From NCBI GenBank assembly GCA_041653595.1, contig JBAZFB010000001.1:121651-185650 (forward strand): a stretch of DNA of 64,000 nucleotides, written 5' to 3'. Below the pieces are notes generated by a model. That model searched no databases. It saw only the letters and a program-made list of their open reading frames with translations, and was not told the DNA's origin. Made by a program: the position numbers and the translations under genes. Shown here piece after piece: positions 6,484-14,417 of the stretch. Source of the stretch: Candidatus Omnitrophota bacterium. Lineage in GTDB: Bacteria; Omnitrophota; Gorgyraeia; Pluralincolimonadales; Pluralincolimonadaceae. The number at the start of each line of letters is the position of its first letter. The first letter of the stretch is position 1.

Positions 6484-8777
6484 CTTATTTTCCGGAAGAG
6501 GGACTTAAGGATATTCTCGTATGGGTCGTCTATCTCCAGTAAGAGTTCCCAGACGGCGCGGGCGCGCTGGTATTGCTCGGGATTGGTCGGCCGCGGAGTG
6601 CCCCCTCCGTCATGCCATCCTTCGGGGGTGTTGAACCAGTAGGCGCTCGGTTCGTGTCCGTAGACGATATAATAGCAGCCGTACGCCGCCTTAAGCGCCT
6701 CTTCTTTAAGGCCGAGGTGGTACATGGTCGCGGCCATAAAATATGTGGAACCCGGCCAGACCTCCCTGGCCATGTTGATATTTATATCGCTTCCGTCGGC
6801 GTTCCTGCTGTTAATGGCTCCGCAGTCGCCCACGCCGTCGCCGTTAAAATCATTGAGCGGCACGACGCACATCTCATAGACCTTTTTCAGGTATCGGACC
6901 ATACGCTCGCGCGGAAGGATATCGGGCAATTCCGTCGTCTCGCAGAACCTCTGGCCGTTCAGCCCGTCGGCCATTATGGCGCCGGAATTTTTTCCCGCGG
7001 TGTCCATCCTGTAATACTGCCCCGCTTCATTCCACAGCTGTTTGTCGAGGTTTGTCCTCGCTTTATCAAGGAGTCCGAGCGCTTCCTTAAGTATCGGGTC
7101 GCGCTGGACATGCGCCAGCTTTACCACCGCCTCGAGCGCTCCGACCCAGAGCCCGCCGCATAAGAGGCTGGTGCCGTACAGGCCCCACGCGTCGTAGGTA
7201 TTATCCGAACCGTTGTTGTTCGGCAGCCCGTCCCCGTCCGTGTCCTGGGACTTCATGTACTCGTAGGTCATCTTCACTGCCGCCCAGCAGTAATCTAGGA
7301 ACTCCCTGTCCTCGCGGACATAATAATACCTGGCTACCTGCTGGATGAACTTGGCGTGCAGGTCTTTCCAGTGCAGCTTGTTCGTACCGTAGTTATCGAA
7401 TTTGAAGAACGGGTCGTCAGCCGGCGCGCCGAAGTCGTGCGGCGTCTGGTGGAGGCTGTCGTAATGCATTATACCGTCGGCGAAACACCTCAATATGTCC
7501 CGTTCTATCTCCGGCCAGAACTTGAGCGTCAGTATCGAACAGTAATGCCTGACGTCGAAAGTCTCGCAGAACGGGTAGCCTATCGATTCCATGACGAAGA
7601 ACTTATGGTCGTCCTCATGGAGCCCCATATATTCCCGGTCGTGGCCGGACTTAAGCCCGGATTCGTAGAACGTCCCGCCGAACTGCGTGTAATATAATTC
7701 GTTGAAAGCCGCGGTCTTGAGCCAGGCCGGGTATTTCCTGTTCCTTATGACGGGATTCATCCACGCGTCGACCTTCTTCTCCCATTCCGGGTAATTCGCG
7801 AGGGCTTCTTTCGCGATATTGAAGGATTGCGCGGAATCCCGTCCGAAATATTCGGTATATTTCCTCCACCACTCGGTACCGGTGACGCACGCGTCGCCGA
7901 ATTTCACTACCGGAAAATCCCACGAGAGGACGACCGGCACTACCTTTGACTCTCCGGGACCGAGCGAGACCTTGACCGCTATGGCCGCGGCCGAATCAGA
8001 ACCGTCGAGCCTGCTGTTGCCGAGAAGGCCGTCGGCCTTAAAATCCCTCCAGACCTCGGAGCCGTCGCCGTCCTTATTCCAGCTGAGCGCGTATGTAAGG
8101 ACCGCACCCTTATCCGCCCTGGATGCGACGCACCATTCCGAATTCTGTGTCTCGGGCGTATTGTCCGGGCGGTCGGCCTTTAAGACTATTCCGGTGATGT
8201 CGCCGTCATTTTTGAGGATATTTTTATAGCCCCTCCGGCGCAGGGACCCGCTGAAAGGCGGCTGCGGCCAGGTGAGCATAACCGAGGCCTCGGCTTTCTC
8301 CTTGGCAGGATTGGAAAATTTAAACTGCCAGACGGCGACAGGATAAGACGTCTCTTTGTAATTATTCGGGATTATAGGCGAGAAGAACTTCTGCGAGATA
8401 TCGAGGGTGAAGCAGTCATACGTGACCCATCCCTTTGGCTGGAGGGCGCAATACGCCGCTTCCCCTTTATTTAATTTATCCCATGCCGGTTTTAGCGACG
8501 GGTTCGTCCCGAGCGTCTTTACTTTAGCCGGGCCGGACCCGACTTTCTCGTAGACATGGAACGCGCCCTCATAAAGCCATGTCTGGTCGTAGGCGCCGCA
8601 CTTGAGCGCCCAAGGGCCGAACGCGCCGGAGATGCTGTACATGAAAGCTCCGGCGCCGAACCCCCCGAGCGCCACGCCCCTGTCCGGGCAGGAGCTCGCC
8701 GTGTTAGAAGGCACATCGCCGAGACCCCTCTTCCAGGCGCAATCGGGTATCTCGAAAAAATCCCTCTTCCTCGTCAT
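6444..8777 (-). CDS. GH116-family glycoside hydrolase (GBA2-like, DUF608)
   Basis: The 777-residue protein matches the GBA2/beta-glucosidase GH116 family. The N-terminal beta domain starts with GVALGGFGAGAFMY (residues ~33-46). The catalytic (alpha/alpha)6 domain has CETFDVRHYCSILTLKFWP (~385) and NTYDAWGLYGTSLLCGGLW (~535), where the Asp of TYDAW is the family's acid/base. FNELYYTQFGGTFYE precedes the catalytic core. Members hydrolyse beta-glucosides, xylosides or GlcNAc derivatives. No signal peptide is seen. It follows the secreted glucanase gene without a gap (start 8777, previous stop 8778). The last ~12 residues (GTVLEPKLKVSP) are encoded by the right arm of a REP-like palindrome, so the native C-terminus has been replaced. 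Confidence 0.88.
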   Translation of the reverse strand: MTRKRDFFEIPDCAWKRGLGDVPSNTASSCPDRGVALGGFGAGAFMYSISGAFGPWALKCGAYDQTWLYEGAFHVYEKVGSGPAKVKTLGTNPSLKPAWDKLNKGEAAYCALQPKGWVTYDCFTLDISQKFFSPIIPNNYKETSYPVAVWQFKFSNPAKEKAEASVMLTWPQPPFSGSLRRRGYKNILKNDGDITGIVLKADRPDNTPETQNSEWCVASRADKGAVLTYALSWNKDGDGSEVWRDFKADGLLGNSRLDGSDSAAAIAVKVSLGPGESKVVPVVLSWDFPVVKFGDACVTGTEWWRKYTEYFGRDSAQSFNIAKEALANYPEWEKKVDAWMNPVIRNRKYPAWLKTAAFNELYYTQFGGTFYESGLKSGHDREYMGLHEDDHKFFVMESIGYPFCETFDVRHYCSILTLKFWPEIERDILRCFADGIMHYDSLHQTPHDFGAPADDPFFKFDNYGTNKLHWKDLHAKFIQQVARYYYVREDREFLDYCWAAVKMTYEYMKSQDTDGDGLPNNNGSDNTYDAWGLYGTSLLCGGLWVGALEAVVKLAHVQRDPILKEALGLLDKARTNLDKQLWNEAGQYYRMDTAGKNSGAIMADGLNGQRFCETTELPDILPRERMVRYLKKVYEMCVVPLNDFNGDGVGDCGAINSRNADGSDININMAREVWPGSTYFMAATMYHLGLKEEALKAAYGCYYIVYGHEPSAYWFNTPEGWHDGGGTPRPTNPEQYQRARAVWELLLEIDDPYENILKSLFRKIRGTVLEPKLKVSP

Positions 8778-11042
8778 CTATTCCAGTTCTTCTTCTTTTA
8801 TTACCTTTATTTGTACCGGCCCTTTATAGATGCCGCCCTGCCTTTCGTTGTCGTATACCTTCACAGCTATCACATTCTGCGAATTGAGGTTCACGATGCC
8901 CGCCGGGATCTCGTAATTCCTTTCTTTCTCCCATACCGACTGGACGTGCGGAGGGAACAAACCGCTCTTGCCTACGAGGTTATTGTTGAAGAAGGTCATA
9001 TCGACATCGTCGATGCCCCCAAACTGGAGAGTTATCTTAGCGCCTTTCTCCTTCCAGATCTCCCTTCTCTCCTTGGAGAGCTTGAAGCTGTACCAATACC
9101 ATGCGTATCCGTCGTAGTTGGCGAATCCCTGGGTCTCCCAGACCGCCGGCACATTTACCTCTTTCCACTCCCTGCCCGGAAATTTCAGTTTAGCCCAATT
9201 GATATCGTCGCCGGTCCTGAAATACCATTTGCCCGAAAGGTCCAGCGTATCGAGGACCTTCTTCGGCTTGGTGAAACCGCAGAGTTTAATCGCTTTCTTG
9301 ATGTTCTTGTTCTGCGCGAAATATTTCCAGACCATCCCGGTCCTGTAGTTCTCTATCATAAGGACTATCGGGCCCTGGTCGATGCCGATATATTTCGATG
9401 AGACCCAGTTCCTGTCCCAGTTGAACGCGTCGACGAAACCGTATTTGCCCCAGATCTTGTCCCTGTAATTGGCATACATATACCTGGCCGCCTTTATCGA
9501 GAGGTCCGGGGTAAAGATGATGGAGGATATCGCCGCTGTAGGCGATACCGTCCCGTCGTTCTCGCCGTTAGGGGCCCCGTAGGCCTTGTAGCCGTCCGGT
9601 CCGTCGCAGGCGGTCAGTCCCCAGCAGTCCGGGCCGTAGGTCTTGCTGCGGTTCGCATTGTCGATGCACCACTGCCTGTTAGCCATCGTCGCCTGGACCG
9701 AGTTTTGGAAATAATCCATGAAGCTATCTTCTTTGCCCTTGAAATCGACGTAGCAGTGCGAATACTGGTGGGTAAATAAAGCCGGCGGGCCGGTGAACCT
9801 GAAGCCTTTATAGGTCGTGAAACCCCTGTTATAGGCGCTCCAGGAATCGGGCGACATCGGATGCGTATCCGAACCTATGCCCATAAAATACAGCACCAGG
9901 TGTTCGGAGGTATAACCCGACCACCTGTAAGGCAGAAAACCCTTCTCCGGGAACCAGCCCATGCTCGGGGTGGTGCCGTTGTCCATCATCCACGCCCAAT
10001 CGACCCTGTCGCAGATCTCCTTCGCAAGCCCCTCTATCTCGGTGCCTTTGTAATATTCTCCCACGAAGACGACTCCGGCCAGGAGCAGCGTCGTATCTAT
10101 CGAGGAGAGCTCGCAATCGCCCCAGCGCTTCCCTGTCTTCATGTCCAGGAAATGATAATAGAAACCGTGGACGCATTCTGCCCTGTCCCTGAAGAACTTA
10201 AGGGTCGTGATTATCCTCTCTTTTACCTTGTCTTCCGGGAGCCAGCCGCGTTCCACTGCCACGCAGAGCGCGGGCAGGCCGAACCCGACCGACGCGATGC
10301 TGGCCATCGGCGAATTGTCCTTGAGGAGGGTATTGCAGGTATCCTTGATCAGACCGTTCTCGGGATTCGCTTCCTCCCAGAAGAACATGCACGCCGAATG
10401 CTCAATGAGGTCTAGGAACTGTTCGTCGGTCATCGTCGATGGCTCAGGCGCCTTGCATCTTATCGGCTGCGGCCTGGAAACGTTCGTCCTCTCGCCCTCA
10501 AGGGTGAGCCCGTCCAAATAGATCACCCCGGAGAACGGCTGTCCGTAATCATTGCGGAACGTGACCGAAAAATTATCCATATTGTACCAATCGTATATCG
10601 ATTTAAAATCCGCCAGGGGGATCGTGACTTTCTGCCATCCCGCAGTCACGCCTGCCGGAAGATATGTCTTTATATCCAGCTTCTCCTCGAACGACGAGCC
10701 GTCTTTCATTCCTACTTTAAATACTTCTCCGCCCTTCTCCCCCTTCACCCAGAAAATGACAATCCCGTATTTGCTCAGGTCCTTTCCGACCAGGCCGAAC
10801 CAGAAACCCGATTCCTGTTTCTCCCCGCTTACGTTATATTTCAGCTGGCATACCTGCACGCCTTCGGTGCGGGCCCCCTGTGAGGCATAGGAGTGCTTCA
10901 CTGCCCCTTTATTTTCCCATGTCCCCTGCATCGCTGCGGAAACAAGAAGGTTCCCGCTTGAACTCTCCTGCGCGCAGGCGATCCCGGCAAAAGAAAAGAC
11001 CACCACCGCCGTCCATGCCAATACCTTAATCACCGTCCCCAT
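8778..11042 (-). CDS. secreted glucoamylase-like / GH144-like glucanase with flanking sugar-binding domains
   Basis: A signal peptide (residues 1-24, ending ACA) precedes three parts in 754 residues. Residues ~30-185 form a CBM11/CIA30-like beta sandwich ending in GVIYLDGLTLEGE. Residues ~205-600 match the Glycoamylase (PF10091) fold, with ACMFFWEEANPENGLIKD, ASIASVGFGLPALC, SPTAAISSIIFTPD and the final IDQGPIVLMIENYRTG. A C-terminal galactose-binding-like domain occupies ~610-754. Characterised PF10091 enzymes include GH144 endo-beta-1,2-glucanases and GH189 transglycosylases, so a beta-1,2-glucan substrate is plausible but not proven. Tight linkage to the GH116 gene suggests external cleavage followed by internal beta-glucosidase action. 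Confidence 0.82.
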   Translation of the reverse strand: MGTVIKVLAWTAVVVFSFAGIACAQESSSGNLLVSAAMQGTWENKGAVKHSYASQGARTEGVQVCQLKYNVSGEKQESGFWFGLVGKDLSKYGIVIFWVKGEKGGEVFKVGMKDGSSFEEKLDIKTYLPAGVTAGWQKVTIPLADFKSIYDWYNMDNFSVTFRNDYGQPFSGVIYLDGLTLEGERTNVSRPQPIRCKAPEPSTMTDEQFLDLIEHSACMFFWEEANPENGLIKDTCNTLLKDNSPMASIASVGFGLPALCVAVERGWLPEDKVKERIITTLKFFRDRAECVHGFYYHFLDMKTGKRWGDCELSSIDTTLLLAGVVFVGEYYKGTEIEGLAKEICDRVDWAWMMDNGTTPSMGWFPEKGFLPYRWSGYTSEHLVLYFMGIGSDTHPMSPDSWSAYNRGFTTYKGFRFTGPPALFTHQYSHCYVDFKGKEDSFMDYFQNSVQATMANRQWCIDNANRSKTYGPDCWGLTACDGPDGYKAYGAPNGENDGTVSPTAAISSIIFTPDLSIKAARYMYANYRDKIWGKYGFVDAFNWDRNWVSSKYIGIDQGPIVLMIENYRTGMVWKYFAQNKNIKKAIKLCGFTKPKKVLDTLDLSGKWYFRTGDDINWAKLKFPGREWKEVNVPAVWETQGFANYDGYAWYWYSFKLSKERREIWKEKGAKITLQFGGIDDVDMTFFNNNLVGKSGLFPPHVQSVWEKERNYEIPAGIVNLNSQNVIAVKVYDNERQGGIYKGPVQIKVIKEEELE

Positions 11043-11051
11043 CGTTGCCTC

Positions 11052-11963
11052 CTATTTTGTCCCCCACAAATACGCGAAAGTAAAAAGTATCCCGAAAGAG
11101 AGATGTATCGCTATCGTAAGCGCGTTCGCCGGTAATAGTTCTTTTATCTTATCGAAATGCGCGCTGGCGACCTTCATCGCTTTGACAGCCGCCGGCAGCG
11201 TCACGAACGTTATTACCGCCGTGAACGGGAATACCCCGGCAGCTATTCCGGCGAGGACTATGACATATACCGATATCAAAAAAAACTTGTAATACCCGGC
11301 TGACTTCGTCTTCCCTACGATGACTACGGTGTTATTCTTGCGCGCCGCCTTATCCGCCTCGTAATCCGGGAATTGGTTTATGAATTGTACGAGCGAGATG
11401 AGTATGGCGATGGGGATAGAGGCGAAAAACGCCTCCCACGAAAGCTTCTTCGCCTGGACATAATAGGCGCCGAGGACCATAAGCGTCCCGAACCCGAAAC
11501 CCGTCGTTACCTCGGACAACCTCGTATAACCTATCTTCAGCGGGTCGGCGTTATAAAAATACGCGATAAATACGCCTGTGACCCCGATCGCGAGGATGGT
11601 ATACCCTCCGCAGATATAATTGAGATAAAGGCCGATGGCGCTTCCCACTGCGAAACAGATAAATCCCGCCACTTGCACCTGCCGGGGCCTGAGCGTTCCT
11701 TCGCGCAAGAACCTGACGCCGCCGCTAAAAGGCGTGGGTGTCTTGTTGATGACATCGTTTCCCGTCTTGAAATCGTAATAAGCGTTGGTGAAATTAAGCC
11801 CGCCGTGTATAAAGAGCCCGCCTATGAGGGTAAGCCAGAATAGCCCCCAATCGAAATATCCGGTATAGTAGCGGGCGACGGCCGCTCCCAGAACGATGGG
11901 GATCATGGTCGCCGTGAAGAATTGGGGCCTGACCGCTATTATCCAAAGGAGTATCCTGTTCAT
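11052..11963 (-). CDS. UbiA-family prenyltransferase (MenA-like)
   Basis: This 303-residue polytopic membrane protein shows both aspartate motifs of the UbiA superfamily: NFTNAYYDFKTGND (residues ~58-71) and NQFPDYEADKA (~196-206). About nine hydrophobic helices are seen. The sequence style, including the GGVRFLREGTLRPRQV segment, fits 1,4-dihydroxy-2-naphthoate polyprenyltransferases of menaquinone synthesis, but no other men gene is nearby, so the acceptor is uncertain. The start overlaps the stop of the adenosyltransferase gene by four bases, making it part of the mgtE-to-GH116 operon. Confidence 0.85.
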   Translation of the reverse strand: MNRILLWIIAVRPQFFTATMIPIVLGAAVARYYTGYFDWGLFWLTLIGGLFIHGGLNFTNAYYDFKTGNDVINKTPTPFSGGVRFLREGTLRPRQVQVAGFICFAVGSAIGLYLNYICGGYTILAIGVTGVFIAYFYNADPLKIGYTRLSEVTTGFGFGTLMVLGAYYVQAKKLSWEAFFASIPIAILISLVQFINQFPDYEADKAARKNNTVVIVGKTKSAGYYKFFLISVYVIVLAGIAAGVFPFTAVITFVTLPAAVKAMKVASAHFDKIKELLPANALTIAIHLSFGILFTFAYLWGTK

Positions 11964-12484
11964 CTTTTAAGCAGGTCGGATCTCCCTTCCTCGCGGACTG
12001 CCAGTACAAATAAAAGGTCGGAAAGCCTGTTAAGGTAGGCCAATATACAGGGGTCTATTTTAGATCTCCTGCCCAACTCGACAACGCAGCATTCGGCCCT
12101 GCGCGCCACCGTCCTCGCGACATGCAAGACAGCCGAAACCTCGTTTACCCCGGGAATGACAAACCCGCAGGGCATAGGGCCGCGGCCCTCCATCAGGTCG
12201 CCGAACTCTTCGAGCATCCTTACATCGCAATCTTTTATCGCGGGAACGGCGGCCTTCCTGCCGCCGGCCGAGATACACCCTATTATCCTGAATAGGTCTT
12301 TCTGCATTAGCCCGATCTTCTTTTTTTCGGATTTGTCTTTTATTTTAGCCTTCGCGAGGCCGAGGAAGGATATCAGCTCGTCAATCGCGCCCTGCGCTTT
12401 TATGGACGGGTCGCATTTGAGGACGGACCTGCCGCCGCACAGGCGCGTCCTGCCGCGGTCCCCGTGTTTTGTGGTAATGCGCAT
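11960..12484 (-). CDS. PduO-type cob(I)alamin adenosyltransferase
   Basis: This 174-residue cytoplasmic protein starts with the ATP-binding motif TTKHGDRGRTRL, followed by the helix AIDELISFLGLAKA and the late segment VARTVARRAECCVVEL with the conserved RRAE and YLNRLSDLLFVLA. It transfers the adenosyl group of ATP to reduced corrinoid, producing adenosylcobalamin. The first codon shares a base with the QueF stop. No B12-dependent enzyme lies in the window. Confidence 0.9.
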   Translation of the reverse strand: MRITTKHGDRGRTRLCGGRSVLKCDPSIKAQGAIDELISFLGLAKAKIKDKSEKKKIGLMQKDLFRIIGCISAGGRKAAVPAIKDCDVRMLEEFGDLMEGRGPMPCGFVIPGVNEVSAVLHVARTVARRAECCVVELGRRSKIDPCILAYLNRLSDLLFVLAVREEGRSDLLKR

Positions 12485-12894
12485 TATTCGACCCCTCGCC
12501 TAGCTTCAAGGGAGATCCCGTATCTCGCGGTCACGGTCGTCTTCATACCGCCGCGGACATTGAACTCGCCGGTCACAATGCACCATTTCGGCTTGCACGA
12601 GGAGACGACGTCTTTGAGTATCCTGTTCACCGCGTTCTCGTAGAATATGCCCATGTTCCTGAAGCCGATGATGTAATATTTCAGCGACTTCAGTTCGATA
12701 CACGACCTGCCGGGCATATACCTTATCGTTATAGTCCCGAAATCCGGAAGCCCGGTCTTCGGGCAGACAGAGGTAAATTCGGGTATCTCGATCTTTATCT
12801 CGTAATCCTTATGAAAGTTCGGAAAAGCCTCTATGGGCGGCAGGCTGTCTTTTATGCCTTTGCCTGCATGTTCGGAAGTATATCCTTTTTTCAT
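12484..12894 (-). CDS. queF: NADPH-dependent 7-cyano-7-deazaguanine reductase, short (YkvM) type
   Basis: This 136-residue unimodular QueF reduces preQ0 to preQ1 in queuosine synthesis. The catalytic Cys lies in SVCPKTGLPDFGTITI (around residue 44). ELKSLKYYIIGFRNMGIFYE is the QueF signature that binds the nitrile substrate and NADPH, and the conserved C-terminal GEFNVRGGMKT is present. Length matches the Bacillus-type enzyme. It lies between the MgtE-like and adenosyltransferase genes with no regulatory gap, so it is probably not controlled by its own preQ1 riboswitch here. Confidence 0.94.
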   Translation of the reverse strand: MKKGYTSEHAGKGIKDSLPPIEAFPNFHKDYEIKIEIPEFTSVCPKTGLPDFGTITIRYMPGRSCIELKSLKYYIIGFRNMGIFYENAVNRILKDVVSSCKPKWCIVTGEFNVRGGMKTTVTARYGISLEARRGVE

Positions 12895-12921
12895 ACGTCT
12901 CCTTGCGCTCCCCGGAATGTT

Positions 12922-13905
12922 TTAATGGTTAGACAGAAAAAACCCGGAAACCCTGAAATATATAAGAAGGGTTATTATATCGCACGTGGCCAGGACTATC
13001 GGCCCGGAGGACAGCGCCGGGTCTATCCTGAAGAACTTGAACAAGAACGGCAGGCAGGAACCGATGACGCCCGAGAGGATTATCGACATCGACATAGAAA
13101 CGAAGAGTACCGCGCCCAGGTTCGCATTGGCCTGCCAAAGTGTGGCGGCCCCTCCCACAAGCACCCCGCATACAAGCCCGACGATGACGCCGACGAACAT
13201 CTCCTTCTGGAGCAGCCACCTGACGTCCTTGAAAGACGCCCGGCCGAGGGCCATATTCCTTACTACTATCGTCGACGACTGCATTCCTATGCTCTCCGAA
13301 AGTCCGAGCACTATGGGGATAAAAAGCGCCAGCGCTATGACCGACTTCATATCGCGCTCGAACCACCCGAGTATGAACGCGCACGCGAGCCCGCTCACTA
13401 TGCTTATCGCGAGCCACGGCAGCCTCAGCCTGACTATGCGCGGTATGGACCTTGAGGTTATTTCGTCGACTCCGGTTCCGACTATCTTCGCGATGTCGTC
13501 CTCGGCTTCGAGTTCGGCTATATCGACCATCTCATCGGCCGTTATTATCCCGACGAGCTTCTGTTCGTTGTTGACTACGGGGAGCGCGAGGAACTTGTGC
13601 CTTATGAAGTACCTTACCACCTCTTCCTGGTCCATCTCCGCGTGCACCTTTACCACGTTCTTCAGCATTATATCCCTTACGTGGACGCCCGGCGCGTGGC
13701 TCAAAAGGTCGCGCATCTGGACTACGCCTACAAGATGGTCGCGGGGATCCACCACATATATATAGGAGGGCTTTGACACCTTCTCAAGCGAGACGGTGCG
13801 GAAATGCTTTATAGTCTCTTCTATCGTGGATTCGTCGGAGACCGCCAGGAACTCGTTCTTCATTATGGAGCCTACGGTCTCGCCTTTTGCCCTTCTGGTA
13901 ACCAT
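12922..13905 (-). CDS. MgtE-like Mg2+ transporter lacking the N domain (CBS pair + five-helix pore)
   Basis: The 327-residue protein starts almost directly with a CBS pair (residues ~12-130, including YIYVVDPRDHLVGVVQMRDLL and LALPVVNNEQKLVGIITADE). The linker helix follows, then the SLC41/MgtE pore with about five helices and GLSESIGMQSSTIVVRNMALG (~210). Full MgtE proteins are ~450 residues and carry an N-terminal superhelical Mg2+-sensing domain, which is absent. The ATG has an AGGA site and its own promoter, so this is a natural short form rather than a truncation by frameshift. It is the first gene of the operon down to GH116. Confidence 0.85.
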   Translation of the reverse strand: MVTRRAKGETVGSIMKNEFLAVSDESTIEETIKHFRTVSLEKVSKPSYIYVVDPRDHLVGVVQMRDLLSHAPGVHVRDIMLKNVVKVHAEMDQEEVVRYFIRHKFLALPVVNNEQKLVGIITADEMVDIAELEAEDDIAKIVGTGVDEITSRSIPRIVRLRLPWLAISIVSGLACAFILGWFERDMKSVIALALFIPIVLGLSESIGMQSSTIVVRNMALGRASFKDVRWLLQKEMFVGVIVGLVCGVLVGGAATLWQANANLGAVLFVSMSMSIILSGVIGSCLPFLFKFFRIDPALSSGPIVLATCDIITLLIYFRVSGFFLSNH

Positions 13906-13928
13906 GCGCCGTCCTAGTTTTGGGTAAT

Positions 13929-13957
13929 ATTATAAAACAAAAAACCCTCTGATTCAA
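13929..13957 (-). promoter_or_regulatory. promoter of the mgtE-queF-ATR-ubiA-glucanase-GH116 operon
   Basis: Minus-strand -35 TTGAAT (13952-13957) and perfect -10 TATAAT (13929-13934) have a 17-base spacer. The start codon lies ~17 bases beyond the expected transcription start, with AGGA before it. The -35 lies inside the terminator hairpin of the preceding gene. Confidence 0.65.
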
Positions 13958-13968
13958 TCGTCAAAGGG
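13938..13968 (-). terminator. rho-independent terminator of the glycine-zipper gene
   Basis: On the minus strand CCCTTTGA and TCAGAGGG form an 8-bp stem (one G-T pair) around an 8-base loop, followed at once by TTTTTTG. It lies 34 bases after the upstream small gene's stop. Confidence 0.75.
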
Positions 13969-14001
13969 CTTTTCGGTCAAATATCCTTTAGCGCCGCCGT
14001 G

Positions 14002-14361
14002 CTACCTGCGCGCGTTCGTTCCGGCCTGATAACCGGCCTGATAACCGGACTCATAACCCTTGGTGTAGCCTCTCTCAAAACCGCTCGAGTCAGATGCCGG
14101 AGCCGCAACTGCCGCCGGTGCGGGAGCCGGTTTCTCGTCCGGCATCAAAACGTCAGCGATAACACCTGCCGCTATGCCGGTACCGGCGCCTATGAGCGCG
14201 CCTTGCCCGGCCTTGCCGCCGGAAGCGCCTGAAGCTACGGCGCCCGTGGCTGCACCGACCAAACCGGACTTAATTAGGCCGCTTGCGCCGTCAGAGAATA
14301 CAGGGGCTGAAACTGAGAACATAAGGGCGATTACCAATATAAATGTGGCTGCTATGCGCAT
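14002..14361 (-). CDS. small secreted glycine-zipper protein with GYxxG C-terminal repeats
   Basis: This 119-residue protein has a signal peptide (residues 1-23, ending VFS). A glycine/alanine-rich segment follows (~28-70: GLVGAATGAVASG, GALIGAGTGIAAGV), typical of glycine-zipper membrane-associated domains. An Ala/Pro linker comes next. The tail repeats GY at four-residue intervals (GYTKGYESGYQAGYQAG). No enzymatic family is recognised. Glycine-zipper proteins usually sit in or at the outer membrane. It is a single-gene unit with its own promoter and terminator, placed after the hopanoid operon. Function unknown. Confidence 0.7.
   Translation of the reverse strand: MRIAATFILVIALMFSVSAPVFSDGASGLIKSGLVGAATGAVASGASGGKAGQGALIGAGTGIAAGVIADVLMPDEKPAPAPAAVAAPASDSSGFERGYTKGYESGYQAGYQAGTNARR
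14021..14056. repeat. three 12-bp tandem repeats encoding the GYxxG tail
   Basis: Units 14021-14032 and 14033-14044 are identical (CCGGCCTGATAA) and 14045-14056 is a diverged copy. Because the period is 12, repeat number can change without breaking the frame; each unit encodes YQAG or YESG. Confidence 0.85.
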
Positions 14362-14383
14362 TTTTACCCTCCTTCTTGTTTAA

Positions 14384-14411
14384 AGTATACCACAGAATGT
14401 CGAAAAGTCTA
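14384..14411 (-). promoter_or_regulatory. promoter of the glycine-zipper gene
   Basis: Minus-strand TAGACT (14406-14411) and TATACT (14384-14389) have a 16-base spacer. An AAGGAGGG ribosome site lies just before the ATG at 14361. Confidence 0.5.
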
Positions 14412-14417
14412 TAAGAT

